From: SB21 sp964415295
Lineage (GTDB): Bacteria; CLD3; SB21
Length of the DNA stretch: 64,000 bases
Assembly (NCBI GenBank): GCA_964415295.1
Contig: CAYPYN010000002.1
Location: 310,001 to 374,000 of the forward strand
Direction: 5' to 3'
Made by a program: the position numbers and the translations under genes. This document shows positions 53,442 to 61,632 of the stretch, in pieces. Position 1 is the first letter of the stretch. Each line of letters starts with the position of its first letter. Below the pieces are notes generated by a model. The model was not told the origin of the DNA. It saw only the letters and a list, made by a program, of their open reading frames with translations, and did not search any database.

Positions 53442-54613
53442 AAGTAATGATCCTGGCCATGAAATTCCTTCCTGCAAGCGGAGGAAGCGCCTCGTATGCA
53501 TACAATATGGCGATCGGTCTGCATAGACTTGGACATGATATTACACTGATGGCGCCGACTTACTCGCACAGAACCATGGAAGATCATGTGTTTCCTTTCA
53601 AAGTCAGGCGATTATTTTGGTCGGGTCCCCATTTCGGAATGTTCAGGCTCTTGTTTGCGGCACTCCATATTATGGCTGTTTACATCCGGATCAAACCGGA
53701 CGTTGTTTGGACCACAAGCTTTGCAGGTTGCCGTGTTCTCGGGCTTCTGACCTTCTTAAGTGCCCGCTTTGTCGGAACGATACACGGCGGGGGTATTCAC
53801 CGGCGCTATCCCTCAAAAAAAATTTCCAACAAATTCGGTGATTACCTCGGAATGAGGTTCATGAAACGGGCGGATGCTATCGTTACCATCAGCGAAGAAT
53901 CCAAAAAGATAATAAAGACCAAATTGCCTTTCGAGTTCATACATCGGAAGCTCCGTCTTATTTACAACAGTATAGACTTTGATAAGACGAAATTCCGATC
54001 CAGAGAAGACGCTCTGCAACTTCTGTCTGGTCTGAAAGACAAAAAGGTAATCCTCACGGTGGCGAGACTGGTGGCCGCAAAGGGTCAAGACGTTGTCATT
54101 CGCGCTATGTCTTTACTGGCCGATCGTCATCCGGATGCCGTCTATGTCATCGTAGGTGAAGGAGTGGAGAGACCGGCTCTGGAGGCTCTTGTCAAAGAGC
54201 TACGTTTGGAGGACCGTGTCCTATTCGCGGGATATGTCACCGACGAACAGCTTGAAATGTATTACGCCGTATGCGATCTGTTTGTGATGGCCGGGCGATG
54301 GACCCCTAATTTTGTGGAGGGTTTCGGCCTCGTATATCTCGAAGCAGGCATTCGAGGCAAAGTGGTCATTGGAACAAGAGTCGGAGGAATTCCAGAAGCC
54401 ATTGTCGAAGGGCAGACGGGTTTTGTAATCGAGCCGGAAAACCCCGAATTGCTTTCGCAAAAGATCGCCGAAGTACTCTCCGACGAGAAACTCCGGTCAG
54501 AAATGGGAATTTTCGCCGCCCAATACATCGACCGTCACTACAGTAACGATGTCATGGCCGGCCACAACAACGATCTTCTCAAAGCACTGAAGGGATCGCA
54601 ACAGAAAGTATGA
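53438..54613 (+). CDS. GT4-family glycosyltransferase
   Basis: The ATG at 53438 overlaps the preceding stop (ATGA). The 391-residue GT-B enzyme starts MKVMILAMKFLPASGGSASYAYNMAIGL, which resembles PimB/WcaL-type start regions. The C-terminal domain has ILTVARLVAAKGQDVVIRA, YVIVGEGVERPALEALV and the classical E-x7-E loop FVEGFGLVYLEAGIRGKVVIGT. It transfers a sugar with retention of configuration from an NDP-sugar to an unknown acceptor, probably lipid-linked given the neighbours. Confidence 0.88.
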   Translation: MKVMILAMKFLPASGGSASYAYNMAIGLHRLGHDITLMAPTYSHRTMEDHVFPFKVRRLFWSGPHFGMFRLLFAALHIMAVYIRIKPDVVWTTSFAGCRVLGLLTFLSARFVGTIHGGGIHRRYPSKKISNKFGDYLGMRFMKRADAIVTISEESKKIIKTKLPFEFIHRKLRLIYNSIDFDKTKFRSREDALQLLSGLKDKKVILTVARLVAAKGQDVVIRAMSLLADRHPDAVYVIVGEGVERPALEALVKELRLEDRVLFAGYVTDEQLEMYYAVCDLFVMAGRWTPNFVEGFGLVYLEAGIRGKVVIGTRVGGIPEAIVEGQTGFVIEPENPELLSQKIAEVLSDEKLRSEMGIFAAQYIDRHYSNDVMAGHNNDLLKALKGSQQKV

Positions 54614-55926
54614 ATAGTCTCGTAAAACAATCCTTACGTATTCTGTTTGGAAAATCGAGCATTTCCGGCATCGGTGTGTTGTTCACCATATATTTTGCCT
54701 ACGAACTGCCAAAGAATTTATTCGCACTGATCGCCCTTTACAGTACGGCCGCCAGTTTTACTCAGGTCATGATCGACCTTGGCCTGTCGGCAAAAATGGT
54801 CCGCGAAGCGCCGTCCCTTCTGAAAGACCAATCGACCCTTAAGGACGCCGTAGATCGCGTAATCATGCCCAGCGTGGTTCTTCGCTGGATGGCGGCCGGT
54901 ATCGTTTGTTTGATCATGTTCGGTTTTCTCCAATGGATGCAGGTACCTTTGTCCGACGAATTCCCGGATCTCAATATTCAGTTCATGATCCTGATCGCTC
55001 CCGTGAGCATGATGTTTGAGAATGGCAATTCCACGCTCTCTTCCATTTTTCAGGTCAATCGCCGATTTGGTACGGATGCGATGCTGGCTTCTCTGGCGAC
55101 CTTGCTTGAAATGGTTTTTGCCTTTATACTCTATCTTAATTTTGGCATGAGTCAGTATTTTACAGGCGTTCTGGCGGCACAAGCTTCCATTTTTCTTGTC
55201 AGGCTGTATCTTTGCCGGGAAACGATCCGACTCTTCAATTCGGCGGGATTGCCTTGGAAAAAGTACAGGGGTATTGTAAGAGAATATTGGCCCTATTACT
55301 TAAGGCGCTTTTTCCGTTTCGGGCTTCTGCAGGGAGAACAGCTGTTGGTAGCGATACTCCTTCCGCTTGCACAGCTGGCCGATTTTAATCTGGCAAAAAA
55401 ATTGTCAAAGTATATGAAATTCTATATTGAGGCCTTTACGAACCCGCTCATCATGAAGCTCTCCAAGAATCGAGACATCGAACTTAGGCGCAGGCACGCA
55501 CGTCAATTCCTGCTTTTTACGGTACCCCCGCCGATCATACTTTGCCTGTTGAGCCCGTGGATCATGCAGATCGCCGGAGGGGAAAAATATGCCGGGAGTT
55601 GGTTCATCCTCGCCATACTTTATGCTTCCTATGTATTCTATGCTTTTTCCAATCTCCAGATATCCGCAATAACTATATTCGGAAAAGGTACTGATGTCCT
55701 GATGAGAGATGCGATAGGCAGTGTGGTCGGTTTGTGTGCCACGTTTGTTTTGATTCTGCTGTTCGGGCAATACGGATTGGCATGGGGCCAGCTTCTCGCT
55801 TATTTCACACTTTTCATAACCGGATACCAGTTGTCAAAGAAGTACATTGACTCTGATACGTCTGTTGATAAAGAGAAAAATAAAAACAAAACTCCGGAAC
55901 CATCGGCACTGACGATTCCGGACTGA
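54610..55926 (+). CDS. Wzx-like polysaccharide/lipid-linked sugar flippase
   Basis: The 438-residue integral membrane protein has about 12-14 hydrophobic segments in the order of the MOP/Wzx family. It starts with KQSLRILFGKSSISGIGVLFTIYF and has charged loops such as VREYWPYYLRRFFRFGLLQGEQLLVAILL. The C-terminus is a charged cytosolic tail (VDKEKNKNKTPEPSA). It presumably moves the cluster's glycolipid across the inner membrane. It overlaps the preceding glycosyltransferase by four bases. Confidence 0.82.
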   Translation: MNSLVKQSLRILFGKSSISGIGVLFTIYFAYELPKNLFALIALYSTAASFTQVMIDLGLSAKMVREAPSLLKDQSTLKDAVDRVIMPSVVLRWMAAGIVCLIMFGFLQWMQVPLSDEFPDLNIQFMILIAPVSMMFENGNSTLSSIFQVNRRFGTDAMLASLATLLEMVFAFILYLNFGMSQYFTGVLAAQASIFLVRLYLCRETIRLFNSAGLPWKKYRGIVREYWPYYLRRFFRFGLLQGEQLLVAILLPLAQLADFNLAKKLSKYMKFYIEAFTNPLIMKLSKNRDIELRRRHARQFLLFTVPPPIILCLLSPWIMQIAGGEKYAGSWFILAILYASYVFYAFSNLQISAITIFGKGTDVLMRDAIGSVVGLCATFVLILLFGQYGLAWGQLLAYFTLFITGYQLSKKYIDSDTSVDKEKNKNKTPEPSALTIPD

Positions 55927-55956
55927 TTCTGGCAAAACCCAATTTGCGGAGTAATT

Positions 55957-56604
55957 ATGAAGTTGCTAAACCTCGCCAATACCATCACCATGGTTCGTAT
56001 CATCATCCTGTACATCACTGTTTACCTGATATACAATGGGGAAATAGTATTCCTGTTTATGGCAATCGGGCTGTCCATAGTCATAATCGGCTTAGATTGG
56101 CTGGATGGTTTTGTGGCCCGCCGTCGTAATGAGGTGACGCAATTCGGCGGTGTTTTGGATATCACCGGCGACCGTATTGTCGAAAATGTGTTCTGGATCG
56201 TCTTTGCCGACCTCGACATCATTCCGATGTGGATACCCATTATCGTTATGTCCCGCGGTTTCATGACTGATGCGATCCGCAGCCAGGCTTTGACCGAAGG
56301 TAAAACCGCCTTTGGAGAGAATACCATGATGACCAGTGATATCGGGAAATTTCTTGTATCCGGCCGGTTCATGCGCGGACTATACGGCATTATCAAAGGC
56401 GTGACATTCCCATACCTGATCCTGGTACTGATCGCGCAGGAGCGTCATTTGAGGGATGCCAATCTTCAGGACTATCTGTGGGTCTCTACTTACACGAAGA
56501 ACGGCGGCGTCGCTTTGGCCATTACTACAACGGTTGTGAGCCTATTAAGAGGAATCCCTGTTCTGACCGAGGGACGTAAACTCTTTGTTAAGGATGAAAA
56601 GTGA
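55957..56604 (+). CDS. Stand-alone CDP-alcohol phosphatidyltransferase
   Basis: The 215-residue PgsA-like enzyme has a complete signature: Asp47-x2-Asp50-Gly-x2-Ala-Arg55, Gly64, Asp68 and Asp72 (DWLDGFVARR ... GGVLDITGDR). The rest is membrane helices. It transfers a phosphatidyl or phospho-alcohol group from a CDP-linked donor to an alcohol phosphate. The following gene is a HAD phosphatase, matching the PgsA-Pgp logic of making a phosphate ester then dephosphorylating it. It is distinct from the housekeeping pgsA at 6.7 kb. Confidence 0.88.
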   Translation: MKLLNLANTITMVRIIILYITVYLIYNGEIVFLFMAIGLSIVIIGLDWLDGFVARRRNEVTQFGGVLDITGDRIVENVFWIVFADLDIIPMWIPIIVMSRGFMTDAIRSQALTEGKTAFGENTMMTSDIGKFLVSGRFMRGLYGIIKGVTFPYLILVLIAQERHLRDANLQDYLWVSTYTKNGGVALAITTTVVSLLRGIPVLTEGRKLFVKDEK

Positions 56605-57242
56605 AACTGGCTATTTTCGATATCGACGGAACCATTACTAATAAATCATCGGAACGATTTTTCATCAAGTATCTGTTGGAACGGAAGATCATCGGCTACG
56701 GCCATTTGGTGAAGACATTTTTTCTATTCGTAATGAAGCACCCTTTGCAGGCACGGACGGGTTTTAAACAGAATAAGATGTATCTGAGAGATCTAAGTGA
56801 TAAAGCCCTGCGACTGGCTGCGGCCGAGTGTTTCAAAAGGAGCATCAAGCCCAATATTAAACAAACCATATTGGATGAAATAAATGAACGGAAGTCCCGA
56901 GGATACAAGATACTCCTACTAAGTGGGTCGCTTCCCTGTCTTGTGGAACCGATGCTAGATCATACCGGCGCCGATCATATGATCTGTTCCGATGTAGAAA
57001 TTTCCAACGGTCTTTTCACTGGACATATGACAGATCTGCATCCATACGGACCAAGAAAAAGGATACTCGCAGAAAGATTTTGTCAGAGAAACGGCTACCG
57101 CATGGACCAATCGTGCGCCTATGCCAACGAATGGGCCGACCGGTTTCTTTTGGAATCAGTCGGAGAAGCAGTTGCTGTCGATCCGGATGAGAAGCTCAGG
57201 AAATTGGCTGACTCCAAGAAGTGGAAAATGATTAAAAGTTAA
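56601..57242 (+). CDS. HAD-superfamily phosphatase, SerB/IB-like
   Basis: The GTG at 56601 overlaps the preceding stop (GTGA). The 213-residue protein has HAD motif I FDIDGTITN (Asp7 nucleophile, Asp9) and motif II LLLSGSL. A helical cap resembling phosphoserine phosphatase-like enzymes lies at ~20-95. Motif IV, normally GDSxxD, is instead YANEWADRFLL, so the first Asp is replaced by Asn, with a remaining Asp. This could alter metal binding. It probably dephosphorylates the phospholipid made by the upstream enzyme. Confidence 0.82.
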   Translation: MKLAIFDIDGTITNKSSERFFIKYLLERKIIGYGHLVKTFFLFVMKHPLQARTGFKQNKMYLRDLSDKALRLAAAECFKRSIKPNIKQTILDEINERKSRGYKILLLSGSLPCLVEPMLDHTGADHMICSDVEISNGLFTGHMTDLHPYGPRKRILAERFCQRNGYRMDQSCAYANEWADRFLLESVGEAVAVDPDEKLRKLADSKKWKMIKS

Positions 57243-57243
57243 T

Positions 57244-58686
57244 ATGGCTAAAACATTTAAACTCAAGCAGGCCGCGTGGTTTAAGGATGAAGAGAGGGAA
57301 TTTACAGTTCCCGATTCCTTCACTGTTGACTTGATCACTCCGAAGGATGCCCCCTCTTTGACACCCGACGAGATACTCGGCTCAATTCAAAAACCTTTCG
57401 GTCCATCATTAAGAGAAATGGCCATTGGAAAAAAGAAGGTTGTCGTTGTAACCGACGATCTCGGAAGACCCACACCTGCTTACCTGTTGATTCCAATTTT
57501 AATCGAAGAGTTGGAGACGGCCGGTATACTGAAAGAAAATATTTCCTTCGTTATCGCGACCGGTTCCCACCGTCAGTTGTCTTGCAGTGAGATTGAAAAA
57601 AAAATCGGCAAGACCATAGCCGATTCCTATCCCGTTCATTGTCACGATGCCTTCAATTCCCCCATGGTTCATCTTGGCCGTTTGGATAATGGATTCCCCT
57701 GTATAGCCAATAGACAAGTTGCCGAAGCCGATCTGATTCTTGGGATAGGGTGCGTGATCCCGCACGCTTGCCATGGTTTTGGAGGCGGCGCTAAGCTTTT
57801 CTGTCCCGGTATTGCCGGCATGGAAAGCATTGTTACCATGCACGGTTTTGTACCAAAACGCGGCCGCGTGATAACCGATCCTCCTCCTGGTGTGTGGGAT
57901 ATGCGTTCGGCATCCGAGGCCTTTGCCCGGCTATTGCCGCCGATCTTCCTGGTAAACGCCGTTGTCAATTCGCAAAGAGAAATTGCCGGATTATTTGCCG
58001 GAGAGACCGATCCGGTTTTTCGGGCGGCTCAAGAACGGGCGTTGGAAATTTATAAAACGGAAATCGACCCTGAAAAGGCCGCCTCGTACGACGTCATCTT
58101 GGTCAACATGTATCCTCTGGATTCAGATCCGGTCCAGTCGGGAAAAAGCCCGTGGATCCGTCAGTACTTCAAGCATGCTTTACCTATTCAGATCAACAGT
58201 TCTGCGGACGGTATCGACTACCACGGCTGGAAATTATTGAGAAAGAGCCGCTGGTCAACTTTCTTAATACTATTAACCGGAGAAGCCTTGAGCCTTAAAT
58301 TCATGCCCGTTTTCCTAAGACGGCCGGCTTCGTGGAAAATCATTAAAACCCTGAGGTCCTATTGCCTTAAACGAATGTTGGATCACCCGGGTGTCGATTA
58401 TGACACATTCATCAAAAACCAACATACGCTGACTCAACGTACGGAAGATTATACAGATGATTCTAAGATCCCAAGTCTATTTCGCAAACCCTGGATATTC
58501 TCTGAGAATTATCCTCCGTTACAATTCAAGAAGAAATATCCATTCGGGTCATTGCTGAGAAATTGGGATCACGTAATTCAGTCCATACAGAGCCATTTTC
58601 CCAAGCCAAAAATTGCCGTCGTAACATGCGCCGCGATGCAGATTCCCGTTTATAGCAACTCACAAAACGAACCAAATGCTTTATGA
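57244..58686 (+). CDS. LarA-type nickel-pincer racemase/epimerase homologue
   Basis: The 480-residue protein is a DUF2088/LarA family member. The active-site residues known from lactate racemase all have counterparts: His109 (ATGSHRQ), His174 and Lys184 (PHACHGFGGGAKLFCPG) and His200 (VTMHGF). In LarA these act with the lysine-attached nickel-pincer nucleotide. DDLGRPTP is the N-terminal family block. Here it probably racemises or epimerises a 2-hydroxy acid or polyol of the cluster's product. The cofactor genes (larB/C/E) are not in the window. It overlaps the next gene by four bases. Confidence 0.85.
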   Translation: MAKTFKLKQAAWFKDEEREFTVPDSFTVDLITPKDAPSLTPDEILGSIQKPFGPSLREMAIGKKKVVVVTDDLGRPTPAYLLIPILIEELETAGILKENISFVIATGSHRQLSCSEIEKKIGKTIADSYPVHCHDAFNSPMVHLGRLDNGFPCIANRQVAEADLILGIGCVIPHACHGFGGGAKLFCPGIAGMESIVTMHGFVPKRGRVITDPPPGVWDMRSASEAFARLLPPIFLVNAVVNSQREIAGLFAGETDPVFRAAQERALEIYKTEIDPEKAASYDVILVNMYPLDSDPVQSGKSPWIRQYFKHALPIQINSSADGIDYHGWKLLRKSRWSTFLILLTGEALSLKFMPVFLRRPASWKIIKTLRSYCLKRMLDHPGVDYDTFIKNQHTLTQRTEDYTDDSKIPSLFRKPWIFSENYPPLQFKKKYPFGSLLRNWDHVIQSIQSHFPKPKIAVVTCAAMQIPVYSNSQNEPNAL

Positions 58687-59909
58687 CCATCCTTATTGAT
58701 GCCAGATCGAAATACGCTTCGGAAAGACTATTCAACTTATCCTTAACCGAGAGAATTCTGAGGCAATTGCATGTATTGGAAGCCAGAAACGTATGCGTAA
58801 TAATTTCTGAAGGCATGCGTCCTGACAATTTTGTTAAGACCGGATTTGAAAAACGTTTTCCTCTAGCGTTGCGCTGGATCTGCACAAACGAACCACTGGC
58901 TAGAATTGCCGGCGAAACCGCAGATAAGAGCGACTACCTCATTCTCGAAGGAGACGGCATTTACGACGATCGTATTTTAAAAGAACTGTTGGAATCGAAA
59001 TCTTCGTTATGGGTAAGAAATGAGAAGAACCCGGAAGCGCCTCTAGCCCTCGCTCTCCGCGGATCCGACGTAAGGCATTTCACGGAATCCGGCAAATCAC
59101 CAAAGGAATTCTTGGCAACCTTCTCCATTCCAACACTTGGCACGCACTCCATGCAGGCCTATATCCGCTTTTTGCGGAAACATATTGAACCCGTTTTGAT
59201 TCGCTTGACGGATCCAAAGGATATTCGATCGATCGAAAACGATCTTTACGAAAAAACCTTTAAAGGCGGAATGGAAATCGTGGCGATCTACGGTTACCGG
59301 ATCCCCGTTCGCGAACTCACTCGTTTTTTTGCCAAGACACCGATTACGCCCAATATGGTGACCGGCGTAGCTACCCTTTGTAAACTGGGAGCTATACCGT
59401 TCTTTTTCTACGGTCATCTCTTGACGGGTCTGCTGTTGGCTTTTTCTTTTATTATCCTTGATTCACTGGATGGAAAACTGGCCCGCATGACCTTCCGATT
59501 CAGCGATACGGCCGATAAAGTTGATCATATGACAAGCATGCCGGCGCGGGTTGGGTGGAACTTCGGCATGTGCTGGCATTTTTCCGGCGGAGACCTTACC
59601 AGCATACCCGGGATCGCCGGATTGATCGTAACGGTCCTGCCTTTTCTGGACGACATCAACTGGACCATTATCAAGCACAAATTCCATCGTTCTCTTTTCG
59701 ATCTTACCCCTTTTGATGCAACCGTGCACCTGTTCAATGTCAAACGCAATGATACAGCCGTTATGATCATCGGCACCTTGGCCGGATTTCCTTTACAGGC
59801 TTTTTATTTCATAACTTTTTGGACCATGGTCGTTTGGATCTGGCACACGGTACGAACCGCCTATGTGATCCTGGTTCTTAGTAAACAACATCCGGAAATG
59901 CTGCAATAA
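58683..59909 (+). CDS. CDP-alcohol phosphotransferase with N-terminal NTase-like domain, variant signature (paralogue 2)
   Basis: The 408-residue protein is a clear paralogue of the one at 52206-53441. Shared blocks include ILIDARSKYASE, LEGDGIYDDRIL and the linker VAIYGYRIPVRELTRFFAKTPITPNMVTG. The catalytic domain has Asp260-x2-Asp263-Gly-x2-Ala-Arg268 and Asp281. The expected Gly is Ala277 and the last Asp is Ser285 (ADKVDHMTS), the same variant as in paralogue 1. The start overlaps the LarA-like stop (ATGA). Whether the two proteins form a pair or act on different substrates cannot be decided. Confidence 0.8.
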   Translation: MTILIDARSKYASERLFNLSLTERILRQLHVLEARNVCVIISEGMRPDNFVKTGFEKRFPLALRWICTNEPLARIAGETADKSDYLILEGDGIYDDRILKELLESKSSLWVRNEKNPEAPLALALRGSDVRHFTESGKSPKEFLATFSIPTLGTHSMQAYIRFLRKHIEPVLIRLTDPKDIRSIENDLYEKTFKGGMEIVAIYGYRIPVRELTRFFAKTPITPNMVTGVATLCKLGAIPFFFYGHLLTGLLLAFSFIILDSLDGKLARMTFRFSDTADKVDHMTSMPARVGWNFGMCWHFSGGDLTSIPGIAGLIVTVLPFLDDINWTIIKHKFHRSLFDLTPFDATVHLFNVKRNDTAVMIIGTLAGFPLQAFYFITFWTMVVWIWHTVRTAYVILVLSKQHPEMLQ

Positions 59910-59930
59910 AACCGATAAGGCGATTAATCC

Positions 59931-61424
59931 ATGACCCCTTCTCCAGCTATAAGAAATGCGATACTGATCACGGTCAACTCACAACACCAGTCCATAGTTA
60001 CCGATGTGCTCTACGGCGGCGAAACTCTGCTTAACCGTTCGCTCGTGGCTATGTCCAAATCCGGGATTACGAAGGCAACGATCGTCTCGGCACCGGGTTC
60101 ATCCCAAAAGATTATGGAAATGATCAGTAAAGTCGATCATCGTCTTTCTCTCAAGTATGATATCACGGAACTGAGTCAAAATGAAATTTTATCGGTAAAG
60201 ATCAAATCGATTACCGCCGGAAACAAAGAAAGCTTTTTGATTTTCGAGGCGGACAAGTTCATGCATCCAACCTTCCTTCAGCAGGTCGTGGCGTCGGAGC
60301 TTCCGGATAAAGCCGTACTCCCGGCTTATAAAGATGTGCTCACCAAAGACGGACAGGTTGTCTTTGCTCCCTCTTTTAAAGAAAAATTCAAGATCATTTT
60401 TGCAAATGCCGGGAGTTTCAACAAAATCAAAGTTGAGAACGCCGACTGGTCTTTATTCAACTCCAATCCCATGACACTTTCTGCGGCCAATGTCCGTACT
60501 GTTTTGACACAGAACGGGAGCGGTATTATATCCACTGACGTGATGGTTTGTTCAGGAAATATATTAAACCGCTTGACTGATTTTCGATCCCTGGATGAAG
60601 CAATAAATCAGGCGATCGGATCGGGCCTTGCATCAGTGGCATTTGTCAAAGATGCCTGGTGGCTGCGTGTCACGCCGTCCATATCGAAGTCGCACATCAA
60701 AGAGATGATATGGAAAATCGCTTTTAAAGAGATCAGCGGGGAATTTTCCAAGGCGGTTAACTCCAAGATGTCAAAACCGTTATCATTTTATTTTGCACGT
60801 AAAGGCGTAACTCCCAATACCCTCAGCAATGCGCAACTGGTCCTGTTTCTTTTGGCCTCCTGTTTCCTGCTATTCAATACACACTGGGCGATGATCGTAT
60901 TTGCGGTAATCTGGCAGTTTTCCGCCGGCGTTTTGGACCGCTGCGACGGCGAGGTAGCCCGCATTCGCAATCACGAATCGGAATCCGGCGGTCGCTTTGA
61001 CATGATCATCGACGACATGCGTTTTGGATTACCGTTCATCATATTGGGTGCGGTACTTTATCTGGAAAGTCAAGACTCATTGTATCTCTTCTCCTTTGGA
61101 GCGGCATTTGTCTGGTTCTTAGCCTTGACCCTGTACGAACAGAATTTCATGCGCAAAGCCGGGTATGTCAGCCGCCAGGTGATGTATGTCGATTATATGA
61201 AAATGATCGGTGAGGATAGCCAGACAACGTCGGCATTGAAGAAATACGCACCTATCGCCAAGGGCGATATCAGAACGTTTTATGTTTTTCTTTTATCTCT
61301 TTTTGGTCTAAAAGAGATTGTCTTTTGGGTACTTTTGGCTTATCTTACCTTAGTTCCTATCTCTTCCTTCGTGGGTGTCCTGCGCTTTAAGAAGGAATAT
61401 TCCAAGAACCCGGGCCGGGTGTAG
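59931..61424 (+). CDS. Bifunctional-looking NTase-like/CDP-alcohol phosphotransferase fusion
   Basis: The 497-residue protein has an N-terminal domain (~10-260) with a nucleotidyltransferase outline (FLIFEADKFMHP, DAWWLRVTPSIS) but no GxGxR nucleotide loop. Its C-terminal membrane domain (~275-490) has the complete signature Asp336-x2-Asp339-Gly-x2-Ala-Arg344, Gly353, Asp357, Asp361. The architecture resembles IPCT-DIPPS enzymes that make di-myo-inositol phosphate compounds. It is the last gene of the cluster. The degenerate N-domain suggests a structural or regulatory part, with activation done by the nucleotidyltransferase at 48.7 kb. Confidence 0.84.
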   Translation: MTPSPAIRNAILITVNSQHQSIVTDVLYGGETLLNRSLVAMSKSGITKATIVSAPGSSQKIMEMISKVDHRLSLKYDITELSQNEILSVKIKSITAGNKESFLIFEADKFMHPTFLQQVVASELPDKAVLPAYKDVLTKDGQVVFAPSFKEKFKIIFANAGSFNKIKVENADWSLFNSNPMTLSAANVRTVLTQNGSGIISTDVMVCSGNILNRLTDFRSLDEAINQAIGSGLASVAFVKDAWWLRVTPSISKSHIKEMIWKIAFKEISGEFSKAVNSKMSKPLSFYFARKGVTPNTLSNAQLVLFLLASCFLLFNTHWAMIVFAVIWQFSAGVLDRCDGEVARIRNHESESGGRFDMIIDDMRFGLPFIILGAVLYLESQDSLYLFSFGAAFVWFLALTLYEQNFMRKAGYVSRQVMYVDYMKMIGEDSQTTSALKKYAPIAKGDIRTFYVFLLSLFGLKEIVFWVLLAYLTLVPISSFVGVLRFKKEYSKNPGRV

Positions 61425-61540
61425 AAAAAAAATAACACTGTGATTGGATTCCGCTTTTTTGGTTTCTCTTATTTAAGAGTATTTTATCTTAAATATTAGA
61501 AACACTGATTTTACTTAAAGATCTGTACGGCTTTCTTTTT

Positions 61541-61558
61541 CGGCACAATTATTGTCTA
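61541..61558 (+). promoter_or_regulatory. Sigma-54-like promoter upstream of BadF-type gene
   Basis: CGGCACAATTATTGTCTA has GG (61542-61543) and GT (61554-61555) ten bases apart, matching the -24/-12 layout. Like the site at 48608 it has GT where the strict consensus has GC. It lies about 75 bp before the ATG at 61633. The remaining gap (61425-61632) shows no gene. Confidence 0.5.
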
Positions 61559-61632
61559 TTACTGGTGGGAATTTCTGAAGGTCACTTGATCCTTAAGCTG
61601 TCTTTCACTTTAATTTCTGAAAGGGATACACC

